Of a stretch of DNA of 64,000 nt, positions 22,181 to 32,951 are shown piece after piece (positions within the stretch are counted from its first letter, which is position 1; each line of letters begins with the position of its first letter). The stretch spans positions 1,302,001 through 1,366,000 of the forward strand of contig LSRY02000011.1 of the NCBI GenBank assembly GCA_001643675.2, written 5' to 3'. The notes beneath the pieces were generated by a model. That model was not told the origin of the DNA. It made no database searches and saw nothing but the letters and a program-made list of their open reading frames with translations. The translations under genes and the position numbers were made by a program. Source of the DNA: Monocercomonoides exilis. Taxonomy: Eukaryota > Preaxostyla > Oxymonadida > Polymastigidae.

Positions 22181-23689
22181 TTTTTCACCCAGTTTCGTCC
22201 CTCAGCACGCATATTATTCGGAGATCCAGGCACCAGATGTGCAATTACGAACGAAATCCTCAGAAGACTAGGTTCATTTTTGTTAAGTTAAATATAATTC
22301 ACTTCCTCAGCCCTATGCTCTGCTTCTTTCATGATTCAATATCCCTCAAAACAGACTTTTTCACATAAGGGGAATTAGAAGAAGAGTGAAAAAGAATCTC
22401 CGAGAACTTCACATTGTTCTGCAACATAACACTTTTGATCAGTAGAGTGCGCTTTATCACAATGTTTCTTCAACATTGCTTCTCGAGCTCATTGTGATGG
22501 CTTCTTTTGACTTGCACAAATTCCACCTGCATCTGGCAAAGAAAACTTCAAAGGAATTTGATAATGTTCATCATTCCTTCCCATGCGAATGAAGCAGTCA
22601 TCGTTTACAATCTTTGCGTATGAAGTGTGAGAGGAAGTGAAGAATATTCATCCTTTGATATCGATGCATCTGACTTACCAGTTTTCTTTGCATCGGAAAT
22701 GGCGAAAAGAGAAGGTTTGTTGTGTATTGCGAAGAAGAAGGGGAGAATAAAGAGAAAGATTATGAAGAAGATGAAGAAATTGAAAATACCAAAAGAAGAG
22801 GCGATTAGTGAGATGTCTTTTCTGCAAGACTATTTTTTGAGATAAACCTTCATATCAGACAGAAGCTCCATCAGAAGTATAAGCACTATATTAACATTCG
22901 GATAAGAAAGGAAGATCAGCCGAAAAAGCTCTCGTTAATTGGCAAAAGGGCAAAAAGATCAGTTGTTTTTCAAGTGAAAAGAAAAAATGTGAAGAGGTGA
23001 AGTTGGCAATGAATGAATTACTGTTTGGCACCGACACCACATAATCAAATGCTTATAAAGCGAACAAATCAGTCTAAGAAACATAGAATGCTGCAGTTGC
23101 TGCTTTCTGCTCATCTGTGATTTTTGATAAAAATTGACTTTCATATTATCTCATTTCACATTTCTTTGCTTCCTTATTAAAGCTCAGGTAATTGTGCGAA
23201 ATATTTTGAGAGATCATTGCCCACTAATTATTCAGAAAGAAATATCTTCATAATTTCCAAACTTTTTGAATTTTTTGAGTGATAATAAAAAGCATAAATA
23301 TGTTTCCAAGAGTGGATTAGTTATTTTTCATCGTATTTTGAAAAAATCAAAATTTAAATCTTTTGTGGGAATGATCAAAATTTATAAATGTTCAATAACA
23401 TTTGAGCAAAGAATAATGTGACTGAAAAAAGTGGATTGCTTTGTTCAACTTTGCGAACTCCGTGCAAATATGAAATAAAAATTTTTTCAACAGGTCGTGC
23501 ATAAAATGCTTGAAAGTCCATATTTTCCCCCATATAAATATTCAAAACATTTTCATTTATTGCTCATCTTTCTGATATCTTTGTTTCAGAAAAAATCGAA
23601 AAAAAACTTTATGAAATAAAAAGGATATCAATTGTTTTATTTGCAAAAAAAAAGTCGGAAACAATTAATTAAAATGACAAAAACTTGTA
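22181..23689. other. Spacer with short coding relics
   Basis: No intact gene. Near 22498-22590 a frame starting MASFDLHKFHLHLAKKTS breaks at a stop, and near 22627-22845 a Lys-rich frame of 72 codons ends in TGA. Both have the texture of decayed coding DNA. Near 23490-23535 a family B-like end (ATGCTTGAAAGTCC then ATATTTTCCCCC) is present. The rest is AT-rich with nothing recognised. Confidence 0.4.
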
Positions 23690-24535
23690 CTAGTTTTTTA
23701 ATAACCTGCACTTGTGGACAGATAACATTTTTGACGTGAGTAATTGTTCTTCTGACCTCTCTTGGAGAAATCTCTTTGAAAGTTTAAAGAATAGTGAAAA
23801 TAAAGTGGTTTTCACCTTCCCAACAAAGAGATTGTTCCTCCACTCTCTTTTTCCAAAAACCGAAAACATTCTCAATCGGATTCAGAATTGGAGAATAGGC
23901 TGCATTGAACAAAATATGATTGCCTGCATCCTTCACAATTTCGTCTGTTTGAATGTGGTGAATTGTTACGTTGTCCAAAATGATGACACAAGAAACATTT
24001 TTTTTATTAAAAGCAGAATTTTTTTGAGGTGGACATCAAATGATACATGGTTTGCTTTTCCAAGTTCAATTTCTGAGTGGAGTATTCCTTTTGTTGATAT
24101 TGACGTGATAGCTGTCAAACACTGATGAATAGGAAACGGTGGAATCAACACCTTTTCACCCCTTTGTGACCATCCATATTTCCGAATGCATTCAATATTT
24201 CAGGACGTTTCGTCAATGAGGAATGTCATAGCGCCATCTCTTTGATATTCGAAAAGCTTTTCCACAAAAGCAATTCCAATGGATTTATTTTCCTCTGTAT
24301 TTCCGAATGAAAATCTGACTGTTTTTCTTTTTAATGAAAATTGTGGATATTTCTGAGTATTTTCGTATTTTTCTGTAAGCAAACGATGAATTGTTGTTCT
24401 TCCTATTGTTCTTCCTGCAATTGACATCTCTTTTGACAATTTCCTAATAGGTGTTAGAGGATCTTTTCGTAGTTTTTCTCTGATTATCTCGTTGAATTGT
24501 TGATTGAATGCTTTTTGCTTTCTTCCTTTTTGATT
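23690..24535 (-). pseudogene. Decayed Tc1/mariner-IS630 (DDE_3) transposase
   Basis: Minus-strand fragments in shifted frames follow the order of an IS630/Tc1 transposase. A helix-turn-helix region comes first (FNQQFNEIIREKLRKDPLTP and SIAGRTIGRTTIHRLL), then FLIDETS with the first Asp, followed by a broken stretch RKYGWSQRGEKVLIPP. DNVTIHH carries the second Asp, and SPILNPIENVFGFWKK the last acidic residue. Stops and frameshifts separate these blocks, so it is inactive. Tc1/mariner enzymes use TA targets, so relatives of this enzyme are plausible drivers of the TA-flanked family A and C elements, but no shared terminal sequence was found to prove it. Confidence 0.8.
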
Positions 24536-25151
24536 TTACGGGAAGGAAATGTCAATTCAGCTTCTCAATTTTGAGAGACACATTGATGTGGTTGTTATGG
24601 TTAATGCTCATTCGCTAGCGTACCATGATTCTGATTTTTCTTGAACGTATTTCCAATAGAGAAAAGCAAGTTTCATTCTTTTATCAAGAGTTACAGGTGT
24701 GTAAGAATATCACTTTTTTCGTTTTCCAATGCATTCTTCATTTCGCAGCTCCTCGTCTTTTTCTCTCTCTCTTCCTTTTCCTTTGTTGAGGCTTTTCCTC
24801 TTATCATTTGGTGGATTAATTCTTCTAAAGGATGAATAATAGGGCAAATAATTGATACCACTCAAATTTTTTCAAACAGTGGGGGCACTGTTCTTGATAT
24901 TTGTTCCTTATTTTAATATTTAGTGTGAACATCCAGTGCATGAATATTCTCATTGCTCATTGTTTTTTAATAAACCTTTTCGACAAGAATAATTTTGAAG
25001 ATATGTGTTAGTCAAAAAAGAAAATATGAAAAAAGATGTATTTTTCTTTTTCTTTCTTTTTTTATTTTTCTTTTCTTTTTTTTTAATGATAATATTGAAT
25101 TTTAATTCTGTTTCTAAAAAAAATAAATGCTCACAAAAAAGAGTATCCATT
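24536..25151. other. Gene-free spacer
   Basis: AT-rich, with T-rich runs around 25035-25085. No gene or RNA recognised. Confidence 0.5.
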
Positions 25152-25407
25152 TGGGTCATTATTTTTAAAATCATATATTTTTTCGGGGTATTGATTTTTC
25201 TAAGATTGTTTGCCTTTGGGAAGAGATTTTGTATCCAAATGCTAAAATTATCACAACTGTTGCAAAAGCAAATGCATCATCTGAAATAAAAATAAAGAGG
25301 ACTTGAATGTGCCTGTTCACGTTTCAGTGTTCATATGAAGATATTCAAAAGAAATTATCGAACCGAAAATTTTGTGAGAATAAATCTGATTTCAAAAATA
25401 ATCACAT
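25152..25407. repeat. MITE family A, copy 3
   Basis: About 256 bp. The left end TGGGTCATTATTTTTAAAATC has changed from the consensus; the right end keeps GATTTCAAAAATAATCACAT. The interior matches copies 1 and 5 (AAGATTGTTTGCC, GGAAGAGATTTTGT, TTTCAGTGTTCAT). Confidence 0.8.
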
Positions 25408-25621
25408 ATTTGACAGATATAACTTTTCAATGAACTGATCTTTTCAACAGACCGACATTTGTCGTTCGACTGATCTCGACAAAGATTTGTATAAACAAAT
25501 TGAAAATTTTTTATATATTTTAATATTCTATTTTTGTGTTTTTGTTGATTGGAAATTTATTATTAATAATTCAAATAATAAAATTATTGAATAACAAATA
25601 ACAATATTTATATTTTTGAAA

Positions 25622-25892
25622 TGGGGCAAAATATTTTGCTTCTGCCATTTTCATTGAAAAATAATGCACATTTCATTGACTTTTTTGTCTCATTAAAACA
25701 CAATAAAAATAGTTCCATTTTTTGACATTCGTAAAATGTTAAAAAACTTTTTGTTTTGGTTTCAAAGATGCCTGTTTACAGATATCAAAATCAAAAATTT
25801 TTTTTGAAATCTGAGGCAGTGAAATAAAATTATAAGTGAAGCAATTTTTTAGTGCTTTGCGCAAAAAAAACTTGAAAGTCTGTATTTTCCCT
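25622..25892. repeat. MITE family B, copy 1
   Basis: About 271 bp, starting TGGGGCAAAATATTTTGCTT and ending CTTGAAAGTC..ATTTTCCC, an imperfect inverted pair. It aligns along most of its length with 52250-52517, sharing for example TTTTTTGACATT. Confidence 0.7.
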
Positions 25893-26133
25893 TATATGGG
25901 TAATTCTTTTTGAAAAGTTGCAAATGTTCATTTTTCAAATAATTCAAAAATTTTATATTTTCCTCAAATATTTGTTAACATACACCAAATTTCACAAAAA
26001 TAAAATCTTTTTCTTGATAATGCAATTTCATTCATTCTTTAGAAGATTCATTAATGGAAACAGAAATTTGAGCAAAATATGTAAATTTTGAGTTATTTAA
26101 AAAATTAAATATTTGCGACTTTTCAAAAATAAT

Positions 26134-26390
26134 TGGGTGATTATTTTTGAAATCATATCTTTTTTCGTGTTGTTGATTTTTTATAGGTTTTTTGTCATCA
26201 AGAAAAGATTTTGTCATTGAAAGCTGAATTCTTCACATCTGTGTCATTGACAAATGTTTTTACTCAAATAAAGATGATGATGTCATTTGTGAGTCTTTTC
26301 ATTCTTCAGTGTTCTTTTTTTGGATGTTCAAGTGTAATATTCGAACCGAAAAATATGAATGAAAAAAAAGATTACGAAAATATTCACACA
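26134..26390. repeat. MITE family A, copy 4
   Basis: About 257 bp, left end TGGGTGATTATTTTTGAAAT intact, right end worn (GAAAATATTCACACA). The shared core TTTTCATTCTTCAGTGTTC and CGAACCGAAAAATATGAATG is retained. Confidence 0.82.
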
Positions 26391-26670
26391 CTAACCTATA
26401 TCAATTCAGAATTCACGTGATTTTTTCTTAATCTATAACAGAAATATTATCTAACAATTTTGTCAGTGATTTGTCGAGATACTTCGTTAAAAGTCGGTCT
26501 GTCGCAAAGGTCTAATTCCTTTATCTGAATTTCATAAAATCGGATATTTCTGACAATTTTTATTTTAGGGATGTTCAAAATTTTTAAAACGAAAAGATCT
26601 ACATTTTATATAACAGACTTAATAATTTAATTTATACATAAATATGAGTACAAAAAGTTCGTCATCCAAC

Positions 26671-26741
26671 TCGATGTAGTCTAGTCGGTTAGGATTTAGG
26701 ATTTTCACTCCTGAGACCCGGGTTCGATTCCCGGCATCGAG
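26671..26741 (+). tRNA. tRNA-Glu(TTC)
   Basis: A 71-nt tRNA with acceptor stem TCGATGT/GCATCGA, box A TAGTCTAGTCGG, anticodon loop TTTTCAC reading TTC, and T arm GGGTTCGATTCCC. It resembles canonical eukaryotic tRNA-Glu throughout. No intron. Confidence 0.96.
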
Positions 26742-26746
26742 GAATA

Positions 26747-26751
26747 TTTTT
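26747..26751 (+). terminator. Pol III terminator of tRNA-Glu
   Basis: A run of five T begins six bases after the tRNA end. Confidence 0.7.
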
Positions 26752-27853
26752 GAAAAATTATTCTATTTTTTATCTCAATTACCAAAAAATACATAACAAG
26801 TTAAATTGGAGAATTTGAGAGAATAATTGGAAGAACACGATTTGATCATTTCATGCAAGGACTTTGCGTAATGCTTGAAAGGATAACATCTCAAACCCTT
26901 CATGCGTTGAATCTTGGTTGAAAGGTTTTATTTTGAAAATAACAAAAAAAATATTTTTGACATTCAATGTTATTTTGTTCATTTAACCAATTTAAAAAGG
27001 GGAAGGAATGATTTTATGTTGTTTTATTGATTTTTTGTTTTAATGTTTTTCTGTCTTCTCTTTATTACGTGCTTTTGTTCAAAATTTAAGGAGAAAATGA
27101 GGTTTACGATGCGAATTTGGTTTTGTTGTAATGAAAGTATTTATTTTTCAAACAGAAAATTGTTTATGTGTGACTTGCAATTAATTGCTTTTAGCACAAC
27201 TTTCAATTTCTCTTATTGCTGGAATTGAAATATTTTTGTTGATGAGGTGACCGGATTACATGAAAATTGTCTGATTGTATTTCGTTTTTGGAATTTTTGT
27301 CCAAAAAAATTTTTTTAGAATTATTCCCATGGTATTGAGAATAAGCAAATAATTTCCAATTATGACGAACATCACGGTGAACATTTTTGACAATTTTTCT
27401 TAACAATTAAAAATTGAATTTTCATGTTTCGAAAATTTGCTAAATTTTGACTTTTCACAGAAGAATAATTTATGTAATCATTTTCACAAAAATCACTTTA
27501 AAAGAAAATGCTCAATTTATCATATTTAATTACAAAAACTCTTGTTTTTGACTGCTTAAGATGCTGTTAAATAAATTCTTTTTTTCCATTCAATAATGTT
27601 AAATAGCAACTTATCGTTTTTCAGTATTTTGAAATAAAAATTAAAATCAAGAATTTCATTTGCTAGCTAAATGTTAAATATATAAAAAATTTTTTCCCCA
27701 AATGAAAAAACTAAATAATAATTCAATAAGCTGTGCTTATCACGTGAAGTGAATTAGTTGATGTTGTAAGTCTATATTTTCGAAAACAATGAACAGCTGT
27801 TCCAATAGAAGCAGTTACACAAAAACACATAAACAAAAAAATTGATTGAAGCT
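26752..27853. other. Gene-free spacer
   Basis: About 1.1 kb of AT-rich DNA between tRNA-Glu and the 3' end of the laforin-like gene. Only short frames; nothing recognised. Confidence 0.5.
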
Positions 27854-29255
27854 TCACTGGAAATGATGGAGATAATGAAGGCAGTCTGAAGTGAGAAGAG
27901 CTCCGTGGAATGTATCATTGAATTGCTCGAGAATTTCTTTTGCAGATTTTTTTGTCAACTTTGCGAAAATTTATCAAATGTTTCAAACAAAATCAAAGAA
28001 TAATCGTTAAAATGCTATCAATATTATTAATTATTTTGAATCATACTTTTTTCCATATGCACGCAATAAACAGTCCAGTTCGTCCAGTTCCAGAATGACA
28101 ATGGACACAAACGCGCTTTCCTTCCTTTATCAGCTGGGAAAAAAAATTGTAATAAATTACATTTTCAAATGCAAACAGCACAAAAACAGATGAAAGAAAT
28201 TCGCAAATAAAAATGTTTTTTTCAAAAAAAAAAAGGCACACGTCAATGATTTCATTAACCAAACGGCCATATTCTTCGAACTCTGGCGGAACGCTCATAT
28301 CATCCACCTCATAAACATGAATTGGAATTTTTAGACTTTCATAATAAGGCAGGAGTTGCCTATTTGTATGATATTCCAATTCCTAATCAATACGAATACA
28401 AAAATGATTATTAAATAAAAAATGTTAATTTATGATAAAAAAATTATATCAATGAGAACATTCAAACTTCCTTGTGTGCAAGAATAACAATAACATCAAA
28501 ATGAAGCGCTTCAAATTCTTCACGTATTGTACCTGCTGGATCAAACATTCGTGATATGGGCATGGGGCAGCGCCATATCGGTTTTTCAATAACGGGCAAA
28601 ATAATTTCTTGTACTTTTCTTCCAACCTTAAAAATATATTCATTAATAACAGGAAAAAAAGAAAATGAAGCAAAATCAAAAGGGAAATGACAACGAATTT
28701 TATAAAGTATTTCTTCACAAACTCCCCAATCATCAGTGTTTGGTATCTGACCTTTTTTCAATTCTCTATCTATTCGAGGTTCCCAGAGTATTGTTTTTGA
28801 TGGGTCAAAATCATCCAGTACAACATATGTGTATCTAAGATTTGTATCTGGAATCTGCAATTTGATTGTCCAAAAAGCTTTTGCAGTGTAAATCATTCGT
28901 CTGAAAAAACAGTATAAATAAAAGAAAAAGCAATATGGAAGCAAAAATAAAGTTTGCAATGAACATCCAAAAATTGTTAATTTTATAAAAGTATAGAATG
29001 AGCTTTTTGCTTTTAGAAAATGAGAATGAAATGTGTCAAACAATGATGGATTCGGCCGCCAACATCCAAGTTCCTTTCCTTCTCCTAAAAAATGATGTCG
29101 TAAATAAAATACAGTTTCATTGAAATGTAACAACGAGATGATAAATAAAAATCTTTGGGTAATCGGTAATCACTCAAACCAATAACATAGCAATTCTGCC
29201 CCCATTTCGATTCAAAACGCAATGAAAACACATATTCCCGAAGGGGTGTTTCCAT
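27854..29255 (-). CDS. Laforin-like glucan phosphatase (CBM20 plus dual-specificity phosphatase)
   Basis: Seven exons keep frame at every junction: 29255-29180, 29084-29042, 28900-28723, 28626-28468, 28382-28242, 28133-28047 and 27958-27854, giving 262 aa. The first half is a CBM20 starch-binding domain: LREYVFSLRFESKWGQNCYV, GEGKELGCWRPNPS, AFWTIKLQI and ILWEPRIDREL. The second half is a cysteine phosphatase with the P-loop HCHSGTGRTG (HCX5R) and DDMSVPPEFEEYGRLVNEII before it. CBM20 fused to such a phosphatase is the laforin (EPM2A) design; laforin removes phosphate from glycogen or starch-like glucans. Cytosolic action at polysaccharide granules is inferred. No signal peptide. The exon 3 end could lie slightly downstream. 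Introns are 85-141 nt. A third of laforin's length is missing in linkers, but both catalytic and carbohydrate-binding signatures are present. Confidence 0.87.
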
Positions 29256-29815
29256 TTATATATATGTTTCAGTAAAAGAAAAATTGAGACTTACTGCCAC
29301 GCCAAAAGAAAGTCAAAGAAAATTGATCTTTTTTGACAGGCCCAAAGTACGTATATTTGAAGAAAAATGTTTTGACAAACTTATAAATTGCTCAAGCGCA
29401 TGTATTTTGAATGGAAATCAACATCAAACAACATGTAATTTTAACATCATACAAACAACTTTGAAAAGTAATTCAGGTAATTTTTCTCGATTCATCAGAA
29501 TTAATTTTACACTTGACAAATAAAAGGATGTGGAAGAATGAATAAAGTTGAAAAAATCATCAGTAGTGAAAAGAATTCTAAAAAAGCACAAATAAAATTG
29601 GCAATTAATTTAAAAGGAGATGCAACGTATAAAGTTATGTTGTTATGAAAAAAAAGTATTACATATTCATTGAAAAAAAAGTAAAATTAAGAAAATTATT
29701 TGCTAATCATCAGGTCGCAAGCCAAGGATCCTCAGCCGCTTCAAAAAATACATCCATTTGGATTATACTGCTTCCTATTTGCATTTCGCTCAATCATCGC
29801 AATCCTTCAAGCGCC
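29256..29815. other. Intergenic region with one weak frame
   Basis: 560 bp between the laforin-like start and the calcineurin stop. A plus-strand frame at 29284-29523 (79 codons, LTATPKESQRKLIFFDRPK at its start) has no homology I recognise and no convincing start, so I do not call it a gene. Confidence 0.4.
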
Positions 29816-32208
29816 TCACTTCTTTGCCGACTTCCCTTCTTCCTCAGTCGCACCAGCCCCCGGCAGATCCAGTGTGAACGATTCACTTCTTCTGGTTCCT
29901 GCGCCTGCTGTCTTTGTACCCGCAGCTTTCGTCGAAGGAGAAGAAAGGCGGGCGGACGCTGTGCTGGGCGGGCTGGCGGAGGGTGTTTTGAACTGCTGGT
30001 CGCTTGAGAGGCGGCGGAGATATGTTGATACTCTCTTTCTCCCAAAGGCAAGCGACTCAGCTGACTCGTCCTCGTCGCTTTTCTTTGCATCTGAAGAAGA
30101 AGAAGAAGAGGAGGAAGAGGACGATGAAGGTGTTGCGGAAGAAGAGGAGGAGGAAGAAGGAGAAGAACCATCTTTGCCTTTCGAAGACGTGCCATATGTC
30201 AGCTCCTTCGCTGCCTTCTCAGCTGCCGAGTCGCTCTTCGTAGAAGGTCTTGCCAAGTTCGGCTTATCGACTTCCATCGCCCTCTGGAACGAGGAAAGCG
30301 CCTCTCTGATGGCTGTCTTCCCTCCAAGCAGCAGCCCCTTTTGCAGTGTGCCGTCTGAAAAGCCCTTCAAAAGCACAACTGCCTCATTTTCTTGCCTGAG
30401 TGTCTGGAACATGCCACACAGACGAGCAACTGCGTGGATTTTGGTGGTGATCTCCCCACGGCGCGCTGCCAGTGATGTGTCTTTGTCTTCGCCTTCGCCG
30501 GGTGCTGATGTTGAGAAGAAGAAGAATGATTGTGAAAAAAGCAGCAAAATTTAATAGGGAAAGATATGATGAACAGATATAAGCAAAGAAGAAATAATTG
30601 ATATAAATGAATTGTGATAATTAAAGAAAGAAAGAGAGATAGCCTAAATATGCAGACTTGAGCAGAACTTGAGTATTTCCAGGAGCATGGATGCGATGTT
30701 CTCCGCTACGTAAGGGAGAGAGAGATGGAAGACGTCGATGAAGTTGGGCAAGAAATACGGGTGGGGCGAGGCAGAGAACTGTCTGAAGTGGATTTTCTCT
30801 TTCTTCACAAGCAGAATGGCAGCCTGGTTTTTGAAGGAGTCCACATAATTGGGGCAAGAAAACAGGGTGATGACAGTCGGGAAGGGGTTTGTGCCGGAAC
30901 GAGGGAATTGCATTTCGAATCCTGTGTCTTTGCATTCGTGGCCACGCACAAGAGCCACAAGAGAGTTGGCTCGGAGAAACTGGCGGACGGCGGTTGCTCT
31001 GAGAACAGGGAGAAAAAAAAAATAGATAAATGAGAGGTGGAACGGATGAAGAGGACAAGGATATATTCAACAGATAAATGATTAAGCAAGTTAATTTTTA
31101 AATAGAAACATTTCAAAATACAAACCCGTAATAATACGAGCAATTTCTTGCAGAATTATCAATGAAAGTGACTGTGTTTGAAGGATCAAGCTCTGCTGGA
31201 ACTGGATCAGACCACAGCATGTCTGTCACCATTCCTGTGTCCGGAATCTCTCTGAACCTGTTGATGCCATTAAGAGCATCAATCTGAAGAAACAAAAGTT
31301 AAACGTGAATTGAATAAAGTTTTACAAAGAATTATAAAAGAATTCATAAAAAACGCAATCCAACCTTTTTCAACTGAGGTGATATTCCTGCATGCACGCA
31401 AAAGAATCTCTTTTCTCCAATTAAAGCAGCAAATGGCATTGTATCGAAAACAGACAAGAAAGCATAGTACACATCACTGTTATATTTGTAAATACCTACA
31501 AAAATATAAAAAATAAAAGATTACAATAAAAATAAATAAGTATAGCAAACATTCACGCTTGAAGTTGAAATGTTCGGTGAGGTGTTTGCTTTCATGGTTC
31601 CCACGAATCATGAAAAAGCTTGTTGGATAGTTAATTTTCAAAGCAAGCATGTGAATAAGAAGTTCACATCCAAAAAATCCACGATCCACATAATCTCCGA
31701 GGAACAAATATGAAAACTCGGAAGGATCTCCACCAACTTCAAGCAACTTTAGAAAGTCATAATAAGATCCTTTAATTATAAAGAATAAATATTTTTTTTT
31801 TATCACAAGAAAAAAAAAAATATGAACATGGCAAATTATATTGCAATTCAAATGTGCAATCGATAAAGTAAATCAAAGTTCAAGAACAATGAATATAACG
31901 ACACTTTTTAAAATACAAAACAAACCATGAAGATCTCCAGCAACTCGAACTTCTCCGCTAATATCAAGCACATTAGGTTCTGTTCTGAAAATTTGTGCAG
32001 CCATGTTGACTATAGTTGTAATGTCCGAAATGTTAATTCTACCCTCTCTTACAAAGTGTTCCTTTAAAGCAGGGATATTGATTTTATTTGGAGCCATGAA
32101 CAGGACGGAATGGTCCAAAATATCTTTTGCTGGTTCAGGAACATCTGAGCAAGGACGGCTAATTGTGTCAAAAGATTCACCAATGTCGACTGCTGGAGCA
32201 GAAGTCAT
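29816..32208 (-). CDS. Calcineurin A, Ca2+/calmodulin-dependent Ser/Thr phosphatase catalytic subunit
   Basis: Six exons join in frame: 32208-31926, 31769-31551, 31495-31365, 31283-31126, 30998-30658 and 30504-29816, giving 606 aa. All metal-site blocks of PPP phosphatases are present: GDLHG (split by intron 1), GDYVDRG, RGNHE and the final HAG. The calcineurin-B-binding helix follows ([20 protein letters not shown]). Next comes a calmodulin-binding segment ([20 protein letters not shown]), and then [14 protein letters not shown], matching the LSGGKQT-type segment of animal enzymes. The usual autoinhibitory block (RINERMPP-like) is not recognisable. The tail instead becomes Ser-rich and ends in Lys. 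It dephosphorylates substrates in response to Ca2+. The start ATG is 60 bp from a divergent gene. Stop TGA. Confidence 0.93.
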
Positions 32209-32268
32209 GAAAATAAAACAATTTTAAATATTATGTTATGCATTTGATCGTAATAATTAAAAAAGTAA
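32209..32268. promoter_or_regulatory. 60-bp divergent promoter of calcineurin A and a coiled-coil gene
   Basis: Two start codons face away from each other across only 60 AT-rich bases, so both untranslated leaders and any core promoter must fit in or overlap this space. Confidence 0.45.
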
Positions 32269-32664
32269 ATGGAAGATGTAGAGTTTTTCCAAATGCTTGA
32301 AGAAGCTTCAAAAGTTAATAAATTAGTTAAGTCTGTTATTGCAAGTGCTGAAAGAACTATTGCAGATGGAAGAGAAGGTGTTAAACACTTTTTTTTTGAG
32401 TTTAATTTCTCTAACATTATATACTGCGCAAAAATAGAAATACGAGCTCAAAAAGAATTGTCCCAGCAATTCAAGCCGTTTTTAGGAGAAGGAGCTCAAC
32501 GAAAACTTCCATCCACAACAAAACACGAACAAATAACTTCTGCCAGTCAAAGGGCAAAGGAGACAGCATCAAGCGATGAAAAGAAGCGGCATCAGAAACA
32601 AAAATTAGAAGAATCTATTTTAAGTGATGCTTCATCTTCAGAAGATGCACTTCCATCGCGATAG
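32269..32664 (+). CDS. Small charged coiled-coil protein, unknown function
   Basis: Two readings exist. Spliced exons 32269-32377 and 32438-32664 give 111 aa; the 60-nt intron (GTGTTA..ATAG) keeps frame and has no stop, so the unspliced reading (131 aa) is also open. The spliced product is preferred because the intron would insert a Phe-rich stretch. The first 60 residues look helical (MEDVEFFQMLEEASKVNKLV); the rest is Lys, Gln and Ser-rich and ends SILSDASSSEDALPSR. I recognise no family. The size and helix suggest a subunit of a small complex, which is inference only. It is divergent from calcineurin A and convergent with the megasynthase gene. Confidence 0.6.
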   Translation: MEDVEFFQMLEEASKVNKLVKSVIASAERTIADGREGVKHFFFEFNFSNIIYCAKIEIRAQKELSQQFKPFLGEGAQRKLPSTTKHEQITSASQRAKETASSDEKKRHQKQKLEESILSDASSSEDALPSR

Positions 32665-32745
32665 ATCAAATTTACATTTCAATCACTTCACAAATCATTT
32701 CGCAAAAAACGTGAACGTTGTTTTATTTGAATATCAAAATTCGTC

Positions 32746-32751
32746 AATAAA
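32746..32751 (+). promoter_or_regulatory. Candidate polyadenylation signal AATAAA
   Basis: AATAAA 82 nt after the stop of the small coiled-coil gene, in the short tail-to-tail spacer before the megasynthase gene. Confidence 0.4.
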
Positions 32752-32951
32752 AATATTAAAAAACATTAAATGTATAAAGCCCTCAAGAAAAGTACATATG
32801 ACTAAAAGAAGAGTGAAGATGATCCCACTAAATGAGGAAATTATAAAAAAAATAATGACTAATATCAAAAGATGCTTCGCTATAAAAGCAAACACTATCG
32901 TGATAAATTATTTTTAATGAAAAGAAAGCGTTCTGCTGAAGTGATTAAATA

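Noticed and set aside
28449..28733. Separate membrane-protein frames in the laforin-like gene
   Set aside because: The hydrophobic stretches are translated introns. Removing phase-matched introns restores the CBM20-phosphatase protein.
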